Source: Streptomyces venezuelae
Lineage (GTDB): Bacteria > Actinomycetota > Actinomycetes > Streptomycetales > Streptomycetaceae
Assembly (NCBI RefSeq): GCF_008642355.1
Contig: NZ_CP029193.1
Span: 2,814,001 to 2,878,000 of the forward strand
DNA length: 64,000 nt
Reading direction: 5' to 3'
The stretch's first letter is position 1. Each line of letters begins with the position of its first letter. Of this stretch, positions 50,314 to 58,238 are shown in pieces. Position numbers and translations under genes: made by a program. Under the pieces are notes generated by a model. The model was not told the origin of the DNA and did no database searches. It saw nothing but the letters and a program-made list of their open reading frames with translations.

Positions 50314-51137
50314 CCCGCCCGTACATACCCAGCCAGGTCCACGACCCCTGGTCCCGCATGTGGTGCGACACCACCCCCCGCCACCTCGCCGGACCCGGCG
50401 ACCCACGCCACATCACCCAGGCTCTGCGGGCCGCCGGGTGGAAGAACTTCGACGACCCCGACTTCCCCCATGTCGTCCTGGTCAGCCCTGACTACCAACA
50501 CTCGTTCGTCCTGGAACCCACACCGAGCACCTACGGCCCCTGGTGGCGTATCGCGTCGACACCGTGGGGTGGATGGCACGCGTCCTTCGGCGGCAACACC
50601 CCCGTCGAGATCATCGCCGGGTTCACCGACGCGCTCGTGCGCACCCCGCCCGAGACCGAGCCGGACATCTGGTCAACGCTGCGAACAGCCGACTGGACCT
50701 ATGAGCAAGACGAACGCGGCAACGAGCAAGCACGCCACCCGGACGGCATCACCACCCTGGAACGGCGAGCCAACCTGACCAGCGATCACTTCGCCTGGAC
50801 TGCCGAAGTCGCACTGCCCACCGGGCTCGGCGGCCACAAGCGGCTGTGGCACGCGCACTTCGACGACCGCACCCCTCACCACCTGCTCGCCGGCTTCGCC
50901 GCCGCCCTGGTCGATCCGGCTCCCGTTTCCCGCGGCCGCTACGACGTCCCCCACTCCCATCTAGTCACGCAGGTGGAACGCGGCGCCCAGGGCGAGCAGC
51001 TCGCCGCCGCCCACGAAGCCCGGCTGAAGGCCAGCCGGGCCGCCGCCCGCAAAACCCGCCGCAGCGCCGCGCCCACCGCCCAGCCGCCGAACGGCCCCAC
51101 AACCGAGGCGGCCACGCACGCGCCCCGCAGCCGCTGA
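50310..51137 (+). CDS. DUF317 domain protein (array member 3)
   Basis: 275 residues, GTG overlapping the upstream stop. TTPRHLAGPGDPRHITQAL marks the start of the DUF317 region. The repeats end in WHASFGGNTPVEIIAGFTDA and WHAHFDDRTPHHLLAGFAAA. A basic helix (LAAAHEARLKASRAAARKTRR) near the end is lysine/arginine-rich. A strong hairpin follows the stop, so this gene closes one transcription unit of the array. Confidence 0.82.
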   Translation: MTRPYIPSQVHDPWSRMWCDTTPRHLAGPGDPRHITQALRAAGWKNFDDPDFPHVVLVSPDYQHSFVLEPTPSTYGPWWRIASTPWGGWHASFGGNTPVEIIAGFTDALVRTPPETEPDIWSTLRTADWTYEQDERGNEQARHPDGITTLERRANLTSDHFAWTAEVALPTGLGGHKRLWHAHFDDRTPHHLLAGFAAALVDPAPVSRGRYDVPHSHLVTQVERGAQGEQLAAAHEARLKASRAAARKTRRSAAPTAQPPNGPTTEAATHAPRSR

Positions 51138-51139
51138 CC

Positions 51140-51167
51140 GTGCGGAGCGGCTTCGGCCGCTCCGCAC
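51140..51167 (+). terminator. Terminator within DUF317 array
   Basis: Perfect 11 bp stem (51140-51150 / 51157-51167) closing a CTTCGG loop, three bases after the stop at 51137. The loop is of the very stable UUCG type. Confidence 0.75.
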
Positions 51168-51204
51168 CCCGCCCCCCTTAGAACTGCCCGTCCAAAGGCC
51201 CTCT

Positions 51205-51804
51205 TTGACTACTTCACTCGAACCGGCCAGCCCGGCCCACCGGCTCTATCTGACTCAGCTCGCCCACTATCTGCGGCACAGCCGGCAGATCCTCACCGCC
51301 TGGGACCACTACTCCGACCGGCACTCCGACCCCGAGACGTTCCAGCCCCACGACGAGGACGCCTACGGCCGTCGCCAGCAGAAACGCGACGCCGACACCC
51401 TGTCCGCGTTCGGCCGGGTGTACTACCACGCGGACGAACTCGTCGATGTCGCCGAACGGCAGCTCGCCGGACTGTCGCCCACCGACCGGACACGGCGCTA
51501 CGCCTGGCAGGTCCGAGAACTGCGAGAGGCCACACAGCGCCTCTACGCGGTATACGACGACTGGCTCGCGGTAGACGCCGCGCTGCCCGACAGTGCGCGC
51601 CCCGGTACGAGGGCGTACGAGGAACCGCTCGCCGAGAGCTACGCGGAAGCCTGGCCCCACCTCGACCAGTGGGCCATCCACGGCCAGGTGATCTTCGCCG
51701 TCAACGCCCTCGCGCAGCGGCAGGCGACCGCAGCCGCGACGGCCCTGCCCGCGACGGCGCCCGTGCACGGGGCCGCCGCCACACCGTCCAGGGTCCGGCG
51801 GTGA
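51205..51804 (+). CDS. Hypothetical helical protein
   Basis: 199 residues; TTG start with AAAGG upstream. Helical and Tyr-rich: RLYLTQLAHYLRHSRQILTAW, GRRQQKRDADTLSAFGRVYY, YAWQVRELREATQRLYAVYD, and EAWPHLDQWAIHGQVIFAVNA. No motif. The stop overlaps the next DUF317 gene (GTGA), repeating the pattern of a small helical gene coupled to a DUF317 gene seen at 47499/47885 and 49903/50310. Confidence 0.62.
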   Translation: MTTSLEPASPAHRLYLTQLAHYLRHSRQILTAWDHYSDRHSDPETFQPHDEDAYGRRQQKRDADTLSAFGRVYYHADELVDVAERQLAGLSPTDRTRRYAWQVRELREATQRLYAVYDDWLAVDAALPDSARPGTRAYEEPLAESYAEAWPHLDQWAIHGQVIFAVNALAQRQATAAATALPATAPVHGAAATPSRVRR

Positions 51805-52571
51805 CGGGCGTGAGCGAGATGGTCGAGCAGGCGTTCATCGCCCCGCGCTCCCTCGCGGGGATGGGCGATCCCGGCTGGATCGCCCAGCCGCTGCACCGGG
51901 TCGCCGGCTGGAGCCACGGCCATGAACCGCTCACACCTCGCGTCCTGCTCACCAGCCCGGACCAGCTCACGCACCTGCGCCTGGCTCCCGACGATCCGGA
52001 TGATCCGGACTGGTGGACCATCCGCCAGGCGCGTACCGCGGATCATCCCGCCTGGGCGGCCACCTTCCAGAGCCGCACCCCCGTTGAGATCATCGCCGCG
52101 TTCGCCGACGCACTGACCGACCCGTCCGGACCGCCTACGACTGCGATCGATCCCTTTACGGCGTTGCAGGACGCGGGATGGGAGCCGCCCCGGCATTTCG
52201 GCGGGCTCGCAGACCCCAACGGCATCACGCGCGTTGAGCGGGTCGGAAACCCCGGCAGCGACCTGTGGCACATCGAGACGGCCGTCATCCGAGACCCGAC
52301 GATCTGGCGGGCCGTGTTCACCGGCACCACGCCCCTGCACCTGATCGCCGCCGTGACGCAGGCGCTCTCCGACCCCGCGCCCATCAGGCGCGACCCTGGC
52401 CGCATCCCGGGCTGGGCCCGCGACCGCATGACCGTGGACACCCGCCATGTCCCCGCGACGGACGTCGCCTTCGCTCTGGAGCGACGCATCAGCGCCCTCG
52501 CCGAGCGGCACCGCCGCGTGGCCGACGTTGTTACGGCGCCGCCCGGACCTGCGCGAGGCCGCACGCGCTGA
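51801..52571 (+). CDS. DUF317 domain protein (array member 4)
   Basis: 256 residues, GTG overlapping the upstream stop. IAPRSLAGMGDPGWIAQPL replaces the usual PRHLAGGGD motif, so this is the most diverged array member. Repeats end in WAATFQSRTPVEIIAAFADA and WRAVFTGTTPLHLIAAVTQA. The C-terminal helix (ALERRISALAERHRR) is charged. It lies 46 bases upstream of the coupling protein gene and probably shares its message. Confidence 0.8.
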   Translation: MTGVSEMVEQAFIAPRSLAGMGDPGWIAQPLHRVAGWSHGHEPLTPRVLLTSPDQLTHLRLAPDDPDDPDWWTIRQARTADHPAWAATFQSRTPVEIIAAFADALTDPSGPPTTAIDPFTALQDAGWEPPRHFGGLADPNGITRVERVGNPGSDLWHIETAVIRDPTIWRAVFTGTTPLHLIAAVTQALSDPAPIRRDPGRIPGWARDRMTVDTRHVPATDVAFALERRISALAERHRRVADVVTAPPGPARGRTR

Positions 52572-52617
52572 CTGTCCCTCGCGACCGCCCTCTCCTCTCT
52601 CGTATCTGGAACAGCCC

Positions 52618-54405
52618 TTGCCCCAGTCCAACTCCGCGTCCAACGACGGCTACGACATAGCCTTCCGCGTCCTGGGTGTCGCACTCGCCGTGGCCGTCCC
52701 CCTGTCCAATCTCGCCTGGCTCGGCGGCAACCTCACGTCCTGGGCCACCGGCATCGGCGCCAGCGCCCCGTACCAGCCCGTGCAGGCCCTGCTGCACCCC
52801 GACCAGCTATGGCCGGACCTGGGCGAAACCTCCCTGCTGCTAGGCACACGCATCCTCCCCGGCATCGTGCTCGTCGCCCTCGCCATCACCGCCGCCATGC
52901 TCTACCAGCGCCACCGCGGCGGCGGGCGCAAGAAGCGCGTCGCCGGACTGGCCAAACCGCGGGACATCGAGCCGCTGATGTCCAAGGCCATCACCGACAA
53001 GGCGCGCTCCCTGCGTCCGAGCCTGAAGGACACCAAGCACATCACCGCAGCCGACACCGGCATCCTCCTCGGCAACCTCCAGGGCACGAAGCACGAAGTA
53101 CGCATGGGGTACGAGGACGTCGCCGTCGCGATCATGGCGCCCCGCTCCGGCAAGACCACCAGTCTGGCGATCCCCTCGATCCTCAACGCGCCCGGCCCGG
53201 TCCTGCTCACCTCCAACAAAGCCGCGGGCGACGCCTACACGGCGACCCTCGACGCACGCGCGGCCGTCGGCCGGACCTGGTCGATGGACCCGCAGCAGAT
53301 CGCCCACGCCGAACGGGGCATGTGGTGGAACCCGCTGGCCGACGCCAAGACCCTCGACGGCGCCGGAAGGCTCGCCGGCCACTTCCTCGCCGCCAGTGTC
53401 GACGCCTCACAGCAGGGCGACTTCTGGTCCAAGGCCGGCAGCAACATCTTGTCGCAACTGTTCCTGGCCGCAGCCCTCGACGAGCGGCCGATCACCGACG
53501 TGATGGCGTGGCTCGCCTTCCCCGCCGACCGCACCCCGCTCGACATCCTGCGCGACCACAAGTTCGCCGCGATCGCCGCCCAGCTCAAGGGCACCGTCGA
53601 GGGACCGCCGGAAACCCGCGACGGCATCTACGAGACGGCCCGCCAATACGCCGCCGCCCTGCTCAACACCGAGATCGCCGCCTGGGTGACACCGCAGAAG
53701 GACGTACCGGAATTCCAACCGTCCGTGTTCGTCACCTCGAAGGACACGCTCTACCTGCTGTCGAAGGACGGCGGCGGCGGTGCCTCCGCGTTGATCGCCG
53801 CGTGCGCGGACTCGGTGATGCGGTCCGCGACCGCGCAGGCCGAGCGGGCCGGCGGGCGCCTGGACCCGCCGATGCTGGCGATCCTCGACGAGGCCGCCAA
53901 CGTCTGCAAGATCAGCGATCTCCCGGACCTGTACTCCCACCTGGGCTCGCGCGGCATCATCCCGATCACCATCCTGCAGTCCTACCGGCAGGGCCAGAAA
54001 GTGTGGGGCGACGCGGGCATGGACGCCATGTGGTCCGCCTCCACGATCAAGGTCATCGGCTCGGGCATCGACGACCCCGACTTCGCCGACAAGCTCTCCC
54101 GCCTGATCGGCGACCACGACGTCGAGACGACCTCCACCTCGACCTCGGAGTCCGGCAAGTCCACCTCCGTATCCATGCGGCAGGAACGCATCCTGGCCGC
54201 CGACGCCATCCGCGCCCTGCCCAAGGGCACCGCGCTCGCCTTCGCCACCGGCATGCGCGCGGCCATGCTCGACCTGCGCCCCTGGTACCTCGAACCCGGT
54301 GCCGCCGAGCTGTCCGCCGCCTCCGCCAAAGCGTCGCAGGGCATCACCGAGCGGGCCGTCGCCAAGTCCACGCCCAAGCAGACCGACTTCGGAACCGCCG
54401 CGTGA
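52618..54405 (+). CDS. TraG/VirD4-type T4SS coupling protein
   Basis: 595 residues; TTG at 52618 with CTGGAA upstream. Two membrane helices (about 14-36 and 78-97) anchor the protein. The cytosolic ATPase follows: Walker A in APRSGKTT (174-181), Walker B LAILDE (420-425), with the usual HLGSRGIIPITILQS segment and IGDHDVETTSTS near the end. It would deliver DNA-protein substrate to the T4SS channel. It is about 24 kb from the VirB4-like gene, while most clusters keep them together. Length is normal for the family. Confidence 0.9.
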   Translation: MPQSNSASNDGYDIAFRVLGVALAVAVPLSNLAWLGGNLTSWATGIGASAPYQPVQALLHPDQLWPDLGETSLLLGTRILPGIVLVALAITAAMLYQRHRGGGRKKRVAGLAKPRDIEPLMSKAITDKARSLRPSLKDTKHITAADTGILLGNLQGTKHEVRMGYEDVAVAIMAPRSGKTTSLAIPSILNAPGPVLLTSNKAAGDAYTATLDARAAVGRTWSMDPQQIAHAERGMWWNPLADAKTLDGAGRLAGHFLAASVDASQQGDFWSKAGSNILSQLFLAAALDERPITDVMAWLAFPADRTPLDILRDHKFAAIAAQLKGTVEGPPETRDGIYETARQYAAALLNTEIAAWVTPQKDVPEFQPSVFVTSKDTLYLLSKDGGGGASALIAACADSVMRSATAQAERAGGRLDPPMLAILDEAANVCKISDLPDLYSHLGSRGIIPITILQSYRQGQKVWGDAGMDAMWSASTIKVIGSGIDDPDFADKLSRLIGDHDVETTSTSTSESGKSTSVSMRQERILAADAIRALPKGTALAFATGMRAAMLDLRPWYLEPGAAELSAASAKASQGITERAVAKSTPKQTDFGTAA

Positions 54406-54860
54406 ACGCCTCTCGCCTGCACCTGGTGCCGGTCCGCTCACGCGAGGCGAAAGACTTCGTCCGTACCTGGCATCGCCATCATCCGGCACCCGCAGGGCAG
54501 ATCTTCGCCGTCGGCGCCGCAGACGAGGAAGGCACACTTCGCGCCGTGGCCATCGTCGGCAGACCGGTGGCCCGTCACCTCGACGACGGCATGACCCTCG
54601 AAGTCACCCGTACGGCCAGCGACGGGACCCGCAACGCCAACTCCCTGCTGTACGGGGCTTCCTGGCGAGCAGCGAAGGCCCTCGGCTACCGACGCCTGAT
54701 CACGTACACGCAAGAGGGCGAGAGCGGCGCCTCCCTGCGTGGCGCCGGGTGGCAGCTGCTCGCCGAGCGGTCACCACGGCCGGGCTGGCATACCGCCTCG
54801 CGTCCCCGAGCCGACCACGGCAACGACCACACACTCCGCTTTCTCTGGCAGGCGCCCTGA
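54402..54860 (+). CDS. XF1762-type N-acetyltransferase-like protein
   Basis: 152 residues, GTG overlapping the coupling protein stop (GTGA). It matches the XF1762 family by eye: LHLVPVRSREAKDFVRTWHR, VAIVGRPVARHLDDGMTLEV, TRTASDGTRNANSLLYGAS, WRAAKALGYRRLITYTQ, ESGASLRGAGWQL. These GNAT-related proteins are frequent on phages and plasmids and have no proven substrate. The overlap with the coupling protein suggests co-translation rather than a shared function. Confidence 0.8.
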   Translation: MNASRLHLVPVRSREAKDFVRTWHRHHPAPAGQIFAVGAADEEGTLRAVAIVGRPVARHLDDGMTLEVTRTASDGTRNANSLLYGASWRAAKALGYRRLITYTQEGESGASLRGAGWQLLAERSPRPGWHTASRPRADHGNDHTLRFLWQAP

Positions 54861-54958
54861 GTCCCGCCACCACCGCCTGACCCAGCCCCGCATGACTCTC
54901 CGACGCCGCTGAGCAGCACATGCGGCGGCCGACGCATCCCTTCACTTCTGGACCGCCT

Positions 54959-55228
54959 ATGACACAGATCCACGACGTCCCCGACGACTGGAACCCCGAC
55001 CATCGCTGCTGCCTGGAATGCGGCAACAGTGACCCCGAGGTCACGCTGCGGGCCATCACCCACTCCGCGACGTACCAGCAGGCGCTCACCTGCACCCGAC
55101 ACATCGCGGACGTCTCCGCGATCCTCGACGAGGCCGCCCGGCACACCGCAGCCGAGCAGGCACCAAAGCCCGCTGCCTCGCCGACGGCACCCTCAACGCC
55201 CGCTCCTCGACACCGCTCTCGCGCATGA
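54959..55228 (+). CDS. Small protein with Cys cluster
   Basis: 89 residues, ATG. HRCCLECGNSDPEVT near residue 16 has C-C-x2-C, and a further Cys (LTCTRHIADV) lies about 25 residues later with His nearby, enough for one zinc site. A helical segment and a Pro/Ala tail follow. It overlaps the next gene (ATGA). Possibly a small zinc protein that partners the winged-helix protein; unproven. Confidence 0.6.
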   Translation: MTQIHDVPDDWNPDHRCCLECGNSDPEVTLRAITHSATYQQALTCTRHIADVSAILDEAARHTAAEQAPKPAASPTAPSTPAPRHRSRA

Positions 55229-55989
55229 CCCAACCGCCGGCCGATGCCCTGCTGTTCGACATGCCACCACCGCCGACGCCCGTCGAGCGACTTCTCCACC
55301 TGGCCGACCAGTACAGCCAGCACAACGACGCTCTCGACCTCCTCCTTCAGGCCACGAACCCGCCCCAGCCGGAGGCACACGCCGCCCCCGCACAGGACCT
55401 GGCCACCGCCACCACGGCCGCCATCAAGGCAATCCAGAGTGAACGCCTTTATGAGAGCGAGGAACTGACCGAGGTGGTTGTGCGCCTACGGCAACTCTCC
55501 TTCCTTGCCGATGCCTCGGCCGGGCTGAGCACCGAGGCCGCCCGCGACCTGACCGCGCTGGCCCCGGAAGCCACCGTCGCCAGCGCCGCCACACTGGCCG
55601 GCGAGTTCCGGCGGCGGCGCGGGGCCACCGCTCCCGTCCCCGACGCCCGGCTCGGCGCGGTGCACCGTACTGCGCTGGCCGAGATCGCCTGCGGACACGT
55701 GGTGGCCAGCAGCTCGCTGGGGCGCGAGTTCACCCGCTCCCGCGAACCCAAAGTGCTGATGAGCACCCTGCGCGCCCTGGAGACGAAGGGCCTGGCCGAG
55801 AGAGCGACGGGCTCGGCTCCCGCCGCCTACACCGGCGGCCCGCACTTGGACCGCGTGCGCCTCACCCCTACGGGCGTCACCGCCCTCGCCTCGGTCCTCG
55901 GTCTGCCCGCAGCCGGATCGAGCCCCGCACCCGCAGCAACGCCCCGCCCTCTTCCCACCGTTGCGCAGGCCGCCGCCAGAAACCGCTGA
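55225..55989 (+). CDS. Protein with C-terminal winged helix
   Basis: 254 residues, ATG overlapping the upstream stop. The N-terminal half is helical coiled coil (PVERLLHLADQYSQHNDALD, VVVRLRQLSFLADASAG). Residues about 145-225 read as a winged helix: VHRTALAEIACGHVVASSSL, GREFTRSREPKVLMSTLRAL, ETKGLAERATG, VRLTPTGVTALASVLG. The same plan (coiled coil then wing) occurs in 16474-17154 on the other arm. Probably DNA-binding; it could be a regulator of the element. Confidence 0.62.
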   Translation: MTQPPADALLFDMPPPPTPVERLLHLADQYSQHNDALDLLLQATNPPQPEAHAAPAQDLATATTAAIKAIQSERLYESEELTEVVVRLRQLSFLADASAGLSTEAARDLTALAPEATVASAATLAGEFRRRRGATAPVPDARLGAVHRTALAEIACGHVVASSSLGREFTRSREPKVLMSTLRALETKGLAERATGSAPAAYTGGPHLDRVRLTPTGVTALASVLGLPAAGSSPAPAATPRPLPTVAQAAARNR

Positions 55990-56026
55990 CCACAGGAGTC
56001 ACCCCCTCCACCTCGAAGGACACACC

Positions 56027-56824
56027 CTGGCCACCGCCACCCACCTCCACACCCTCCTGACCCAACCCCCGTGCGCATTGGGGGTTTTCATCCCGGGCGG
56101 CGTCCACGAGCCTGACATCCAGCGCCGCCAGCTCGACCACCTCGCCCAGGCCGGGGCAGACCTGTTCGAGATCGGCCTGCCCTGTGCGAACCCGGTCCTC
56201 GACGGACGCCTCATCCGGTCCGCCTACCAGCGCGCCCTGGCCAAGGGCAGCGTCCTGGACCGCACGGCCCGCGCCGTCGCGCATGCCGCGTCGCTGCGGC
56301 CGACGGTGGTCATGACGTACTGGGACGCCGTACGCCGCCACGGCCCAGAGCGTCTGGCTCGCCTCATGGCCGACGCGGGCGCTGCGGGGATCATGGTCGT
56401 CGACCTGCCCCGCGAAGAAGCGCTCCGCTGGCATCGCACTGCCCACCACGCCGGCCTGAGCACACCGCACCTCGTCCCGCGCACTACTGCGGACACCGAT
56501 CTTCGCGCCGCGGTCGAGGGTGCGTCCGGCTGGCTTTACGCACCCGCGAGCGGCGGCGTCACCGGCTTTCAGGGCCCTCTCGACCTGGCAGCCCTGGAAG
56601 CCTTCACCGAGCGACTGCGCGCGGCGAGTGCGCTGCCCGTGGTCTCGGGGGTGGGCATCTCCAGCCCCGACCTCGCCGCCCGGGTGGCGCCCCTGGTCGA
56701 CGCCGTCGTCATCGGCACCCCGATCGTGAGGGCCCTGCGGCCGGACCCCGGTCCGGCCGCCGCCGTGACCGCCGCGTTCGCCCAGGCCCTGAAGTCCCGG
56801 ATCGGCACGGCCCACGGTGCCTGA
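56027..56824 (+). CDS. Orphan tryptophan synthase alpha (TrpA)-like protein, apparent CTG start
   Basis: 265 residues from CTG at 56027, six bases after AAGGA. TIM-barrel with both catalytic acids of TrpA: E48 in LFEIGLPCANPVLDG and D59 in the same segment, matching E. coli Glu49 and Asp60. The phosphate-binding loops are also there: GGVTGFQGP and SGVGISSPDLA, then VIGTPIV. It would cleave indole-glycerol phosphate to indole and glyceraldehyde phosphate if active. There is no trpB nearby, as in indole-making TrpA relatives of specialised metabolism. It is linked to no other metabolic gene here. Confidence 0.83.
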   Translation: MATATHLHTLLTQPPCALGVFIPGGVHEPDIQRRQLDHLAQAGADLFEIGLPCANPVLDGRLIRSAYQRALAKGSVLDRTARAVAHAASLRPTVVMTYWDAVRRHGPERLARLMADAGAAGIMVVDLPREEALRWHRTAHHAGLSTPHLVPRTTADTDLRAAVEGASGWLYAPASGGVTGFQGPLDLAALEAFTERLRAASALPVVSGVGISSPDLAARVAPLVDAVVIGTPIVRALRPDPGPAAAVTAAFAQALKSRIGTAHGA

Positions 56825-57269
56825 CTCCGCGAGCCTCCACGAGGCACTCGACCGACTCGCGGCCGACGCAACCGCGCTTCGGCAGCGCCTGCGCCGCACC
56901 CCTGTCGACGGCGTACAGGTAATGACAGCCCGGATCACTGAGGCACAGGCGCTCGCCGCCGCCGCGCTCCGGCTCTTCCTCGATCTGGAGCGGGTGCCGC
57001 CACGCGACCAGGCGCACCTGCTTCGCCTCGACCATCTGGCACGCACGGCCAAGGCCGCCCAGGACGCGAGCGCGGAACTGACCGCAGCTCTGGCGCGCGC
57101 CGTCGAGAACGAGCGCCGCCGACGCGACGCCACGACGTCGCCGCCCGTGCTCCTGCGCCCTACACCGCAGCAGTTCGTCGCCTCCGCCGCCGACCTGCTC
57201 GACGGGCTCCTGTCCCCGCTCCGAGAACAGCCCCGGCCCACCGACGCGCCCGTGCCGCCGGCGCGCTGA
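56817..57269 (+). CDS. Hypothetical helical protein
   Basis: 150 residues from GTG, overlapping the TrpA-like gene by 8 bases. Coiled-coil: SLHEALDRLAADATALRQRL, RITEAQALAAAALRLFLDLE, HLARTAKAAQDASAELTAAL, and LLDGLLSPLREQ. It resembles the other small helical proteins in composition. No recognisable motif; no signal peptide. Confidence 0.6.
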   Translation: MPDSASLHEALDRLAADATALRQRLRRTPVDGVQVMTARITEAQALAAAALRLFLDLERVPPRDQAHLLRLDHLARTAKAAQDASAELTAALARAVENERRRRDATTSPPVLLRPTPQQFVASAADLLDGLLSPLREQPRPTDAPVPPAR

Positions 57270-57305
57270 AGCAGCCCCCAGACCTCTCACCCTTCAGGAC
57301 CGACC

Positions 57306-58238
57306 ATCACCGAACAGCCCCAGTTCCGCGCCCTGTCCCTGGGCGCCGGAGTCCAGTCCAGCACCCTGCTCGCCCTGTCCGCCGAGGGCGTCCTCCCCAA
57401 GGTCGATTACGCGATCTTCGCCGACACCGGGTGGGAGCCCCGCGCGGTGTACGCGCACCTCGATCGGATGGAACGCGAGATCGCCGCCCCGGCCGGCATC
57501 CCCGTCCTGCGCGTGTCCACCGGCAACATCCGCGACGACGCCCTCGACCCGGATCACCGGTTCGCCTCCATGCCGCTCTACATCCTCAACCAGGATGGCA
57601 AAGCCGGGATGACCCGGCGGCAGTGCACAGGCGAGTACAAGATAAAGCCGATAAAGCGACAAGTTCGCGAACTTCTCGGCTACCCCTACCCGGCTCGGAT
57701 CCCGCGGGAGGTGTTCGTCGAGCAGTGGGTCGGCATCTCCACCGACGAGTTCCACCGCGCCAAGGACGCGGACGTGAAGTACATGCGCAACCGGCACCCG
57801 CTCATCGACATGGGCTGGTCGCGCGCCGACTGCGTCCGCTACCTGTCGTCCCTGGGCCTCGCCGACACGCCCAAGAGCAGCTGCTTGGGGTGCCCGTTCC
57901 ACGGCAACGCGCAGTGGCGCCAGATCCGCGACACCTCCCCCGAGGAATGGGCGGACGTCGTCGCCTTCGATGCCGCCATCCGCCAGGGCAACGCGCGTGC
58001 CAACGCCAGCGGCAACCGCCTGCTCGGCCAAGCCTTCCTGCACCGCTCCCGCGTGCCCCTGTCCGAGGCGCCTATCGATCACGTGACCGCGGCCGAGTGG
58101 GCCGCTCTGCAGCAAGAACTGGGAAGTGACGAGGTCGCCACCGAGCTGGAGGACGGGGTCACCGACGGATGCTCGCCCTGGGCCTGCCGGGGCGACGCCG
58201 ACGCCCCCTCCCGCGACGACTTCGGGCTGGCCACGTGA
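57306..58238 (+). CDS. PAPS-reductase-like (PP-loop) protein with CxxC, apparent ATC start
   Basis: 310 residues. FRALSLGAGVQSST near the N-terminus is the modified PP-loop of the PAPS-reductase/phage PAPS-like family; RRQCTGEYKIKPIKRQ (C107) and SCLGCPFHG (C193, C196) are further family landmarks, the last suiting a metal or iron-sulfur site. The frame from the preceding stop has no NTG codon; ATC at 57306 is six bases after AGGA and starts ITEQPQFRAL, giving the full first strand. It overlaps the C5 methyltransferase gene (GTGA), suggesting a joint role in DNA modification; no such reaction is proven. Confidence 0.75.
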   Translation: MTEQPQFRALSLGAGVQSSTLLALSAEGVLPKVDYAIFADTGWEPRAVYAHLDRMEREIAAPAGIPVLRVSTGNIRDDALDPDHRFASMPLYILNQDGKAGMTRRQCTGEYKIKPIKRQVRELLGYPYPARIPREVFVEQWVGISTDEFHRAKDADVKYMRNRHPLIDMGWSRADCVRYLSSLGLADTPKSSCLGCPFHGNAQWRQIRDTSPEEWADVVAFDAAIRQGNARANASGNRLLGQAFLHRSRVPLSEAPIDHVTAAEWAALQQELGSDEVATELEDGVTDGCSPWACRGDADAPSRDDFGLAT

